DNA of 64,000 bases from Leishmania infantum JPCM5 (lineage: Eukaryota; Euglenozoa; Kinetoplastea; Trypanosomatida; Trypanosomatidae), in the NCBI RefSeq assembly GCF_000002875.2, contig NC_009418.2:1228273-1292272 (forward strand), read 5' to 3'. Under the pieces are notes generated by a model that saw nothing but the letters and a program-made list of their open reading frames with translations, ran no database searches and was not told the origin of the DNA. How positions within the stretch are numbered: the stretch's first letter is position 1; each line of letters begins with the position of its first letter. A program made the translations under genes and the position numbers. This document shows positions 1-8,870 of this stretch, one piece after another.

Positions 1-804
1 GGGGTGGGAGCGAGGCGGCTGGCACAACGCCCACAAACAAAGCAAATAGTAAGAAGCACGGAGCAAGTGAATCTTCTGCCTCTCCACCGCCATCGCCGCC
101 TTTTCTGCTGTTGTTTGTTTTATATACCTCTTTCTCTCTTTCTCTTGTACCATGACGCTCATGAGTTAGCATCTAACCCACCCACCCTACTCTTTCTACA
201 CTCACACACCGACACCGACACAGACACAGACACACGCGCTAAGAAAACAAGGACAACAGCAAACATCCACGGAGCAGCACGGGCGATGCTCTCTTTCTAA
301 TTGATTTTTTTCAGCTCAAGATAGACTTCGGCACTGTGGCCTATCCTTTCGTTTTTAAGGACTTTTGCTCTCCTTGTGAGCATGGCGGCGTGGGTTGAAG
401 TCGTCTTCGATACCACAGTGTGAGCATTCCCCCTCCCCCTCCTCCGCTACATGCGCTGTCGATAAATCGTGTGAATTCCCTCTCCCAATGATCGTCTCGG
501 CCACCAAAGAAATTGCCGGTATGGGCTTCTGGGACGAGGATAGGCGCGCATGTGTTTATGTGGTGTGTTCGTGAAGGGCATCCGAGAAGTTGCACCCTGT
601 GCAAATGCACGGCTTCTTTCACGCCCTGGCCCTTTACTTCCTCCTTTTGCCGATGTGTATCTCTCTCTCTTTTTCAACAAATGCCTGCCTCCATTCACAC
701 ATGCCCGCTCCTCGCTCTCGTTCTCACCGTTATTTTCAGTGACGCGTCGCGTTCTGGACGCTGTAGCTTGCCGGCGGCGTGCGTGTCGGCTAAGCCCAGC
801 AGCT
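1..804. other. Intergenic / 5' flank, no gene seen
   Basis: C/T-rich and (CA)n-rich spacer typical of Leishmania. Short open frames here are of low complexity and resemble no protein I know. The distal part (about 640-739) is the pyrimidine tract and likely splice acceptor of the first gene. Confidence 0.6.
700..739 (+). promoter_or_regulatory. Candidate trans-splice acceptor for the tail-anchored protein gene
   Basis: A pyrimidine-rich tract ends in TTATTTTCAG, with AG at 738-739, 65 nt before the ATG at 805. It decides the start: the reading frame is open further upstream (from 550), but that part would not be in the mRNA. Confidence 0.6.
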
Positions 805-2082
805 ATGGAGTTCGTCCCGGCAAGCAGCCCTGTGCAACGGCGCCCGGTCGGTGTGCCACCATACCGCGTACCGCCCCTCTCGGGTCTATACCGAATGCGC
901 TACCATCCGCCCACGCCAGACAGCACCTCATCCGATCGTCTCCGTGCAGAGAGTGGTGTTGAGGGGTCGGGTGACGCGGTATCTGGCACTCGCACTGCTT
1001 GCCGTGCAACCACTGGTCCCCCCGCCCAAGCTGGTGCAAACTCCGCTGCAGCGCGCCATGCAGCAGTCCATCAGCAGCTTCTCCGCGCGTCCTCGCTCCT
1101 TGATGATGGCATAGATTTGTTCGCTCTATACTCGTTATGCGAGGTGGAGCCGGTGCCGTGCAAGCTCTGCACCCTACACACGCAGGCGACGCTGAACACG
1201 TGCTCGTACCGTCTCCGTCAGTCGTATGAGCTACAAAAGAGGGGCACAGATCCATCTCTGCACTACCTCACAAGAGTCACGGAGACTCGCGACGAAGCTG
1301 CCGCCCGATCGGCGACGGAGTCTTCGCCACTGATTCGCATCTTGCAGCAGGGCTGGTATGTCTTCTTCTTCCCGATGAGCGAATGTGGGCGGCTGAAGGA
1401 CAACCTGCTGGTGTACGTCGGCGAGGCCTTGATTGCCGGCGACGTGGCTGAGTGCGACCTGGCCAATGACGGCTGTCTACGACCGCTCAAGACAACGACG
1501 GCGGTGGCATTACCTGGGGCCGTGAACGGTCCTCTTGGGGGCACGACAACGGCAGGGGCATCGAAGTCGACCTCCGCAAACCCACAATGTTGGAAGTCTC
1601 TTTTCTACTACGTGGTCAGCCCTGTCCCCGTGCACTGGGGCACGAGGCAGTCGGCAGACATCCACTTGACTATCTTGTGGCGCAGCATACCAGCTGCCTA
1701 TCCAGAGCATCGCCAGAGGAAGAGGAGCGTAACGCTTCTATACTCGTACTACTGCTCGCCGCGGGCGCCGGACACCTTCACGTGCCGCGCGCACTTCCCC
1801 AGTCATACTCGACTGCGGCTGGTACGCAGCCCAAACTGCGACACTAAGGTGCAACTGCGCAGTGATGTGACAGAACACATGGCGAAGGTGCACGTGGAAA
1901 CCATGGACGGTAAGCCGCTAGAGACACACCGACACACGCGCGACTACGTCTTCGTGCTACAGTTCTTGTTGGGGGACGACACAGGGATTCTGGAGGAGTC
2001 CGGCGTTTTTGCAGCAGCTGTAGTGGCAATTGTCTTCCTGCTTCTTCTTTGGCTGTTGCTCACAAAGGACCTCATTCTGTAA
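805..2082 (+). CDS. Hypothetical protein with C-terminal membrane anchor
   Basis: This encodes 425 aa from ATG 805, chosen because it is the first ATG after the predicted splice acceptor. I do not recognise the family. The body is a mixed, soluble-looking sequence with several cysteines (a CxxC at about residue 118) and a Thr/Gly/Ala-rich linker in the middle. The C-terminus has one strongly hydrophobic segment (about residues 400-419, rich in V, A, I, F, L) followed by only about six residues ending in DLIL. There is no obvious N-terminal signal peptide, so the topology is that of a tail-anchored protein facing the cytosol (inference), for example on ER, Golgi or outer mitochondrial membrane. 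A repeat element starts about 420 bp downstream and probably lies in its 3' UTR. Confidence 0.75.
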   Translation: MEFVPASSPVQRRPVGVPPYRVPPLSGLYRMRYHPPTPDSTSSDRLRAESGVEGSGDAVSGTRTACRATTGPPAQAGANSAAARHAAVHQQLLRASSLLDDGIDLFALYSLCEVEPVPCKLCTLHTQATLNTCSYRLRQSYELQKRGTDPSLHYLTRVTETRDEAAARSATESSPLIRILQQGWYVFFFPMSECGRLKDNLLVYVGEALIAGDVAECDLANDGCLRPLKTTTAVALPGAVNGPLGGTTTAGASKSTSANPQCWKSLFYYVVSPVPVHWGTRQSADIHLTILWRSIPAAYPEHRQRKRSVTLLYSYYCSPRAPDTFTCRAHFPSHTRLRLVRSPNCDTKVQLRSDVTEHMAKVHVETMDGKPLETHRHTRDYVFVLQFLLGDDTGILEESGVFAAAVVAIVFLLLLWLLLTKDLIL

Positions 2083-2504
2083 CTCAGCTCTCTCAAGGCA
2101 TCTGTGTGCGTTTGTGCGGGTGTGTCCCTGGGTACCTTTCTGAAGTGTCTCATCGTTCTCCCCGCCTAACTGCGCGTCACTGCCCTTTTTGTGCGCCACG
2201 CGAGCAAGTGTCGTCCCCTTTCTCCCTGCACAGCCTTTTCTGTGTGCCTCTCTCGCTGTCACGCACAGACGAAAACCCTGCATATACGCATGCTGAAGGA
2301 TACGGCACTTCTTCGAACGTGCACTACCCAGAAGGCAGGGCAAAAAGCTGTACCCTTACAAATGGGATTCCATGACAGCAGCGGTGTCACCGGTGCTCCC
2401 GAGACCTTCTTGGCGGCTTTCGTGTGGTGCCCATGCAATCAAGGCCCCCTACACAGTCCACTCACGCCCTGTGGTCAGTCCTTTTTCTTCGCATCTCTCT
2501 CCAC

Positions 2505-2961
2505 GATGATGGAGGTAAGCGGAGGGCCAACAGCTCACCGTGCGCGGCATCTCAGGGTCCAGTGCACTTCCCCACCCCTCCCCCCCGCACAAACACACAC
2601 ACACATTATGTCTGTGTGCGGAGGAGCGAAGCGGCCGCTTCCACCCCCCCCCACCCCCTACCTCTGCTAATGCCGAACTACCTCCGGCCGTGACAAGATC
2701 CAGTACCCACAGCGTAGGGATGTCAGTGCGATGTATCGCTGCTGACGCCGGCGGTGTAGTCGTGGATGGGCGCGGCTGTGATGCGACCAGCGAGGCACTG
2801 GTGGGTAGGGTTTGAGGCAAAGGCCACGCTCTCCGATGGCCGGGTCGGCGCACTGCTGCAAGGCGCGTCTGTGCGACTGCTTCGCACGCACGCGACGTGC
2901 CCGCTGTGGCAGCCCCGGGGGGGGGGGCGGGCGATAGTGGTGATTGCGTCGTTTTTGGAGG
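2505..2961 (+). mobile_element. SIDER-like retroposon, subfamily A, copy 1
   Basis: It begins GATGATGGAGGTAAGCGG and runs through a C-rich stretch, a core beginning TGCCGAACTACCTCCGG, and a poly-G/C tract near the end. Nearly identical copies lie at 5153, 10747, 18712 and 29568, all on the same strand and all downstream of a gene. The SIDER assignment is inference from size, position in probable 3' UTRs, sense orientation and host; the repetition is seen directly. Open frames inside it are shared only because the DNA is shared. Confidence 0.75.
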
Positions 2962-3114
2962 GCACAGAAACGGACCACTGCTACACAGGAGAAAAAACGG
3001 AATTGCGGTTCTCACACACTCCTTCCCTCTGCACACTCTTTTTCTGTCTTCTTTGTCTGCTTCATGCCGAATGCCTACCGCCATGGCGACGATTGCCCGC
3101 GCCTCTGTGCGTGT

Positions 3115-3155
3115 GCCGACGTTTTCTCATGTCTGTCCCCTCTGCCCCGTAATAG
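3115..3155 (+). promoter_or_regulatory. Candidate trans-splice acceptor for the next gene
   Basis: Pyrimidine tract followed by AG at 3154-3155, 31 nt before ATG 3187. It argues against using the in-frame codons upstream, which the frame opens through from 2944. Confidence 0.55.
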
Positions 3156-3186
3156 AGGCGCAGAAGTACATGTGTGCGCGCCGAAG

Positions 3187-4953
3187 ATGAGCGCGGACTA
3201 CTCACGTATGTGTGCGGCGGAGAATGCGTCGGAGTCGCATCCGCCGGCGTACTCGCGCGACGCACTTGAGAGGGAGTTGCGCGAGGGCTTCCGCAAGCAG
3301 CAGCAACAAGTTAACAAAATCCGGCAGGTGGAGCACATGGCACTCGCCAAGGGCTTGGGTGAGTCTGCCGCGACGTCGTTGAAAGACGGCTTCTATATCC
3401 CGCATAAGGTGCTGCCGCCTCTCAAGCCAGAGGAGAAGAGGCTGTTTGAGCGGATAGACATAAGGAAGTGGTGCCGACATGCGGAGAGGAAGCTGGAGGA
3501 CTCTGTCGTGGCTCCTCCACCCACGCTCGGCGAGGACTCTGCAGAGCACCGTCCGATGCAGGTCCAGGAGCATCAAAAATCTACAGAGGCGGGCGCTGAG
3601 GATGCCCTCAGCACTTCCCTTTCTTCTACGGCCTCGTCGCTTGCAGCTCTCGAGGGCAACTCTTCCGAAGATGTTCGGCAGTTTCTACACCAGCTGCGCT
3701 CCACATCACGAACCACCTCCTCTCTCCGCGATGCACGTGCGGAGGTGGATGACAATATTCAGGCCGTAGAGGAGGCGCTGTTACGGCAGAGCTCGCCGCT
3801 TTCTTTCGAGGATCTGCTTGATACCGCAGCCCGTCTGCTGGCCGCGATGGAGCGCGGTGAACTCACGGAAGATGTGTTGGTGCCGCGGGGTGCGGATGTT
3901 AGTACGGAGAAGGATGAAGGCAACCCGGGAAGCCCTGCGGACTCTGCAGATGCGCCCTCGTCGGCGAGCGGCTCAACAACCCGTGTTCTGCACGGCGCTG
4001 TGGAGGTGGAAACGTACACTCGTAGGCATCTTCTCCCGAGAGCCTACCAGGTGGTCGCCATTGCGCACACCGCGGAGTGGATTCTGCAGTACACGATGGC
4101 CTACCTGCGCACCACAGTGACTGTGAACCAAGACGAGGCGTTCACTCGCCTAGCCCTGCTGGCGCGCTGCGTGCGGCTGCTCGGCAATATAGAGAACTTC
4201 TCCTCCATCCTCTTATCTCTGGAAACCAAGTGCGAGGAGTATGCAGGTTTCGCGGCGCTCAAGGACACGGCAGAGAAGCACCTGGGCACACTGCTGGATG
4301 ATGTGGAAGCCTCGCTGGACTCCATTTTGAGCGCGCCGTTTCCGTCTCGTCGCTCACGCCTTCTGCTACTCGAGGGTGGAATCCAGAAGAAGCTGCAGCG
4401 TGCTCTGCTCTTCCTCAACGAAATCGACTACAGCTGGACGCCGCATGTGCACTTTCACTGGGCCTGGAAGGTGCAACTGCTCAGCACGTCGTTTCACCGC
4501 ATTCATGGGCGCATTTCTCGCAAGCACATGCAGTGCAGTATGGGTTTTGTGGACAGCTCCCTCTACGAGAGGGTGGCTGACACGCGCATTACCGGCCGCT
4601 ACATGGGCGCCTCCCCGGTTCAACCGAAAGTGCTCCGCGCGCAGCAGGTGGAGTATGAGAAGATCACAGAGGGCCTCACGTTTCAGCAAATCGGTATGTC
4701 AATCAAAGGGGTGGCGAGTCTTCTTGTTGGCGAGCAGTTGTGCATGGGGGCACGGTACATTCTCTGCCAATCCACGAAGCAGTTCGACCAGGTCTGGGGC
4801 TTTCACATGGATGAAATCAGCACAGCACCGACGCAAGAGGAGCTCTCCGCGACGGCGGCAAAGATAGCGACGCATGCCAAGGAGCAGCTAACTGCACGAC
4901 CGACTATCGAAAGAAAAGAGCACTCCTCCTCGACCTTTCTCACCCAGATGTAG
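3187..4953 (+). CDS. Conserved-looking hypothetical protein, helix-rich
   Basis: This encodes 588 aa from ATG 3187, the first ATG after a pyrimidine tract and AG. I do not recognise the family. Residues about 20-60 are a charged, Gln-rich helical stretch; about 110-270 is Ser/Ala/Glu-rich and probably disordered; about 280-560 is a compact, largely helical domain with several cysteines and many aromatic residues, which reads like a folded core. No membrane segment, signal peptide or catalytic motif is visible. The conserved-looking C-terminal half could be a scaffold or tethering-complex subunit, but that is only an impression. Codon use and composition match its neighbours. Confidence 0.75.
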   Translation: MSADYSRMCAAENASESHPPAYSRDALERELREGFRKQQQQVNKIRQVEHMALAKGLGESAATSLKDGFYIPHKVLPPLKPEEKRLFERIDIRKWCRHAERKLEDSVVAPPPTLGEDSAEHRPMQVQEHQKSTEAGAEDALSTSLSSTASSLAALEGNSSEDVRQFLHQLRSTSRTTSSLRDARAEVDDNIQAVEEALLRQSSPLSFEDLLDTAARLLAAMERGELTEDVLVPRGADVSTEKDEGNPGSPADSADAPSSASGSTTRVLHGAVEVETYTRRHLLPRAYQVVAIAHTAEWILQYTMAYLRTTVTVNQDEAFTRLALLARCVRLLGNIENFSSILLSLETKCEEYAGFAALKDTAEKHLGTLLDDVEASLDSILSAPFPSRRSRLLLLEGGIQKKLQRALLFLNEIDYSWTPHVHFHWAWKVQLLSTSFHRIHGRISRKHMQCSMGFVDSSLYERVADTRITGRYMGASPVQPKVLRAQQVEYEKITEGLTFQQIGMSIKGVASLLVGEQLCMGARYILCQSTKQFDQVWGFHMDEISTAPTQEELSATAAKIATHAKEQLTARPTIERKEHSSSTFLTQM

Positions 4954-5152
4954 ATGGTCATGTTCAGGGTAAGTTCGTCCATTTTTGCGCGTGTGTGCTG
5001 TTTTTCTGCGTTTCCTTTGCGTGCGTCTCACTCTGGTTGCACCATTCGTGTCTCCGCGGCTTTGCCGTGAGTATCCGGGCTACCTTCCTCTCTCTGCTCT
5101 CATGGATGTAAACCATTTTTTTTCTTTACCTCTGCCCGTCTGTCTATCCTCC

Positions 5153-5551
5153 GATGACGGAGGTAAGCGGAGGGCCAACAGCTCACCGTGCGCGGCATCT
5201 CAGGGTCCAGTGCACTTCCCCACCCCTCCCCCCCGCACAAACACACACACACACATTATGTCTGTGTGCGGAGGAGCGAAGCGGCCGCTTCCACCCCCCC
5301 CCACCCCCCTACCTCTGCTAATGCCGAACTACCTCCGGCCGTGACAAGATCCAGTACCCACAGCGTAGGGATGTCAGTGCGATGTATCGCTGCTGACGCC
5401 GGCGGTGTAGTCGTGGATGGGCGCGGCTGTGATGCGACCAGCGAGGCACTGGTGGGTAGGGTTTGAGGCAAAGGCCACGCTCTCCGATGGCCGGGTCGGC
5501 GCACTGCTGCAAGGCGCGTCTGTGCGACTGCTTCGCACGCACGCGGACGTT
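5153..5551 (+). mobile_element. SIDER-like retroposon, subfamily A, copy 2 (3'-truncated)
   Basis: It matches the other subfamily A copies from GATGACGGAGG to about 5545-5551. It then diverges before the poly-G tract seen in copies 1, 3, 4 and 5, so the 3' end is missing. The roughly 35 nt upstream (about 5118-5152) are also shared with copy 4 at 18677-18711, but not with copies 1, 3 and 5. Confidence 0.75.
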
Positions 5552-5944
5552 ACTCCATCTTGCACACTCGCGTTCCCTCTGTCTTCAAACGTGTCTACTG
5601 GGGCGGGCACACATCGGCACAACTAAGCGCACGCAAGCACGCGCACGTGTTTATTCTATCGACACAAGCACATCACACGCAGTAGCGTGCACAAGAGGCG
5701 CCTGAGGCCATCGCGGGCTTTGGCTTCGTACCACTCACAGGTCCGAGCAAGCAAACAAGACGAAAGGAAAAGCCTTCACGGACGTCTACGTTGGCTGCGG
5801 ACGTTTCCCTTTTCACTTTTTTTTCGCTCTGGTTTTTGCCGCACCGCTTCATAGATGCCTTCATAGACAAGACGGCAAAGTGGGTGTTGCACGGTCGGTT
5901 GTATGCTAGCGTACATTACCCCGTCCTCCTGTGTGGGTGACAGT

Positions 5945-5968
5945 GTTTTTTATTCTTGTCCCTCCAAG
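5945..5968 (+). promoter_or_regulatory. Candidate trans-splice acceptor for the CesT-like gene
   Basis: A T-rich tract ends with AG at 5967-5968. It gives a 5' UTR of about 120 nt before ATG 6089. Confidence 0.45.
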
Positions 5969-6088
5969 ATTCCTTCTGCGCGTGTGTGCGTGTGTGTCTG
6001 AGACGGTCATGCGGGTCAGAGCTACGTCATCTACTGAGTCTTTGTTTCCGTTTCTTCTACCGCTCGCGTTTCTCTTCGGTTTGTGACC

Positions 6089-7795
6089 ATGGAGTCCTCG
6101 GCGGCTGCGGCGGCGCCAACCACCTGTGTCTACGTTCTATCCGACGTCGATGGCTACAAGTACAAGCTCGTCATGCAGGGCGATCTCCAGCTTCTCACTG
6201 TGCGCAAGGTGAAGCGCTATCTCCAGCGAGCCGCAGGAATCGATCCTGCACAGCAGTTGCTCACCTTCAACAGCGTGGCACTCGACGACACGATGAGTGG
6301 GAAAGATGCCGGCTTCTTCGACGGAGCCATTCTGCGGCTGCAGCAGGTATCGTCGTCCTCCGCAGCACTGGCACAATGCATCTCCGTGGACGGAGCATCG
6401 CCCTTCCACCGCGCACACGGTGGACCGGGCTGTTCCAGCTCGTTTACTGCTCTCCCTCGTGGTGAGCAGGACACAGGCACTCGCACCTCCCCTCGAGGTG
6501 ACGGTTCTTTTTTCGCTGAAACATCGCCACGGCTGTCCGCGTCGGCGGCGACAGGGGTCGTGGGGGCTCCGCAGCTGATCAGCAGCCCTCGCGCTTTACC
6601 ACCGCCGCTGAGGTGTCTATCACCGAACAAGTTGACAGGTGGTGCCGAGTGCGAGGCCTACGATGCAGCTTCCTGCAGGAGAAGGGGCGTGGTAGCCGGC
6701 GTGGCTTACTCCTCTCCGCCAGAACTCGCAGGCACTACTAGCGTCACGGTCAGCACACCGCAAGTCATTCCAGGGAGGGCATCATCCGCCCCAAACGCAG
6801 ATGGCGACGGCTTCCACGTGTACTACCGCGAGCTGGAAGAGAAAGTGGCGGCTCTCTCTCTCGACAACGTACGGCTGCGTGAGCAACTCCAAGTGGTGGC
6901 CCGGCAGGCGGCTGAGGCGTGCACGGATGGGAGGCACGAGGAGGAGGTGAAACGACTGAAGGCGGCCGTTGCAATGGCGCAAGAGGGCGTCAAGGACGCA
7001 GAGAGAGCTGCAGCAGATCGGTGGCGCGTCAAGGAGGAGGAGCTCGTCAAGGAGCTGGACCTGCTGCGAGAGGAGCGACGCCGGTTTCACGAGGAATCCA
7101 CCGCGCAGGAGGCGAAGCTGCAGGAACTGGTTCACTCGATGGAGGGCGAGATTCGCGGTCTAAAGTACGAGCTGCACGATAAGGATGAAGCACTACAGGC
7201 GGCCCGTCTCTCGCTGGCCGAGGCGCAAAGTGAAAAACGTTCACGGACGGACGTGGCGCGTCGCGGCGTCGACATTTGCCCGCGTGGCGAAGCCAACCAC
7301 CCTTTCGCGCCAGCTGCATCTCGCCGTGCGCGAATTCCGCTGCACCAGCGCCAGCATGGCGGCAGTTCCAGCATTGACGAGTTGGCAGAAACGGCCTTGG
7401 AGTATCTGACGCAGGCCTTCGAGTCCGCCACGCCGCTGGTGCTTGAACCTGAGAACGACACCTGCGTCGTCCCCGTAGCCAACGATTTGAAGGTGCTTGT
7501 CACGCTTGATCGAGAGACAGAGCGACTGTACTTGTACGTGACGCTCCTCAACCACCTGCCTTCGTCTCCTGTCCAACGGATGCAGCTATACGAGATGCTG
7601 CTGGAGGGTGCGTTGCTCGGCAAAGACATGGCCGGGGGCAGTGTCGGGGTGAGCCTCGAGTCGAACCTTGTGTTGATGAGCGTCTCAGCCAATCTACGTC
7701 ACAGCGGCGCATCTGCGCTGGCAGCCACGGCGGCACCGTTTGTGAAAGCGGCTCAGGCCTGGACGAAGAGCATTGACGTTTTGCTCAACAACTGA
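6089..7795 (+). CDS. Ubiquitin-like / coiled-coil / CesT-like chaperone-fold protein
   Basis: This encodes 568 aa from ATG 6089. Residues about 13-86 look like a ubiquitin-like domain: a beta strand, then a helix VRKVKRYLQRAAGI, then QQLLTFNSVALDD, which is the usual ubiquitin-like layout. Residues about 90-240 are Ser/Pro/Gly-rich linker. Residues about 245-380 form a strong coiled coil. The C-terminal 140 residues (about 428-568) resemble the CesT/Tir type III secretion chaperone fold: a helix, then strands VLVTLDRETERLYLYVTL, a helix running into LLEGALLG, then a strand ending in LVLMSVSA and a last long helix. CesT-like proteins are known from kinetoplastids, but their role is unclear. 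The coiled coil suggests a dimer or a cytoskeletal link (inference). A perfect hairpin lies just past the stop. Confidence 0.8.
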   Translation: MESSAAAAAPTTCVYVLSDVDGYKYKLVMQGDLQLLTVRKVKRYLQRAAGIDPAQQLLTFNSVALDDTMSGKDAGFFDGAILRLQQVSSSSAALAQCISVDGASPFHRAHGGPGCSSSFTALPRGEQDTGTRTSPRGDGSFFAETSPRLSASAATGVVGAPQLISSPRALPPPLRCLSPNKLTGGAECEAYDAASCRRRGVVAGVAYSSPPELAGTTSVTVSTPQVIPGRASSAPNADGDGFHVYYRELEEKVAALSLDNVRLREQLQVVARQAAEACTDGRHEEEVKRLKAAVAMAQEGVKDAERAAADRWRVKEEELVKELDLLREERRRFHEESTAQEAKLQELVHSMEGEIRGLKYELHDKDEALQAARLSLAEAQSEKRSRTDVARRGVDICPRGEANHPFAPAASRRARIPLHQRQHGGSSSIDELAETALEYLTQAFESATPLVLEPENDTCVVPVANDLKVLVTLDRETERLYLYVTLLNHLPSSPVQRMQLYEMLLEGALLGKDMAGGSVGVSLESNLVLMSVSANLRHSGASALAATAAPFVKAAQAWTKSIDVLLNN

Positions 7796-8870
7796 AAGGG
7801 TATTTTGAGCAGCAGTGAATTAGAAGGAATCTGTGTCCCAGCAAGGACACAGAATCATGGCATTGTAGCGCGTCAGTGAGGGCCTCGGGCGCGTTTCCCT
7901 CTTTTTTCCTTTTCTGTGCCACGGCCTGGTGTCATTATTCTGCCTTTGTCAGCACTCACATCTGCAGCTGTGAGAAAAACGCAAACTCATCTGAAGAGAG
8001 CAGCTGCGAACAGCTGGAATTTCTCTCTTAGAGCTTGTTTGAACGGTGCCCACGCATTACTTCCCGAGGCTGAATCAGAGGCGCTCTCTGGGTCTTTGCC
8101 ACCGGCACGGAGATCGCCGACCTGAAAGCCGCACGTGAAGGCGCACAAAAGGATGTTCATGCGCCCTCTAGCTCTTATCCTGCTTGTCTCTGCTGCGTCT
8201 TCCTTCGACTCTGTGATTTATGTGATCTGCCTTTCACTTCCCTCCTCCCTGCTGCCATTGGTGTTGCGCTAATGCACCAAATATCTCCAATTACTCGCGT
8301 CCACGCACGGACATGTGCCTGGGCAGAAGTGCATCAGCGGCACATCTCAGTTCGCTCTTTTTTTTTGCACGTTCGCGAACTACACTTCTCTGCTCCCACG
8401 TTGTATTTTTCTCAACGGCGACACCGACTCGCAAGGGTCGTCCACCGTGTACATTTGAAGGCTGCGTACTGGTGCCCAAGGTTCAGGGCAGATTTAGAGT
8501 GCGGCGTTCCGCTTTGGGCATTGACGTGGATATCCTTCAGCACCTCACTTGCAGACGGCGCCACGTGTCTTATCTGAAGTAGGTGGTATCGCACTCGTAG
8601 CGCCACTCTCCCCCCATCCCCTCTTTTCTTTTTCTTTACTGCATGGGTGTTGTCACTGTCTTGTGTCCTGCTCAACGTGTGTTGCGTTTATTGTCTGTCT
8701 CTGTGGGTGTGCTGTCTTTCTCTTTTCTATTTATCACTGTTTCGCACTTGCAGTGCCGACCACTTCTATCACCTTCACTACCAGCTAGAACCGTGCGTGT
8801 ATTACCGTTGCTCCCCTGTCGCTGCTGTATTCCGCTGATTACGGCCCACCTATTTTTCTTGTGCGGCTAG
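7796..8870. other. Intergenic spacer
   Basis: A 9-bp hairpin lies at 7830-7853. The rest is C/T-rich sequence with poly-T runs. I see no gene; the open frames are short and lack recognisable domains. Confidence 0.55.
7830..7853 (+). other. Perfect 9-bp stem hairpin in the presumed 3' UTR
   Basis: TCTGTGTCC at 7830-7838 pairs exactly with GGACACAGA at 7845-7853 around the loop CAGCAA. It begins 35 nt after the stop of the CesT-like gene. It may be an RNA structure affecting stability or translation (inference). Confidence 0.5.

Larger units (their letters stand above)
2083..3186. other. Intergenic spacer with a SIDER-like repeat
   Basis: It holds the 3' UTR of the upstream gene with a subfamily A repeat at 2505-2961, then a pyrimidine-rich region with a candidate splice acceptor at 3154-3155. 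No other gene is seen. Confidence 0.6.
4954..6088. other. Intergenic spacer with a SIDER-like repeat
   Basis: It contains subfamily A copy 2 (5153-5551, 3'-truncated) and then C/T-rich sequence leading to a candidate splice acceptor at 5967-5968. No gene seen. Confidence 0.6.

Noticed and set aside
550..804. N-terminal extension of the first gene's open frame
   Set aside because: It lies upstream of a good splice acceptor at 738-739, and part of it is the pyrimidine tract itself.
2449..3084. 211-codon antisense frame and similar frames shared by all repeat copies
   Set aside because: The frames are conserved only because the repeat DNA is nearly identical. Frame lengths change with the homopolymer tracts, and the protein sequences are low in complexity.
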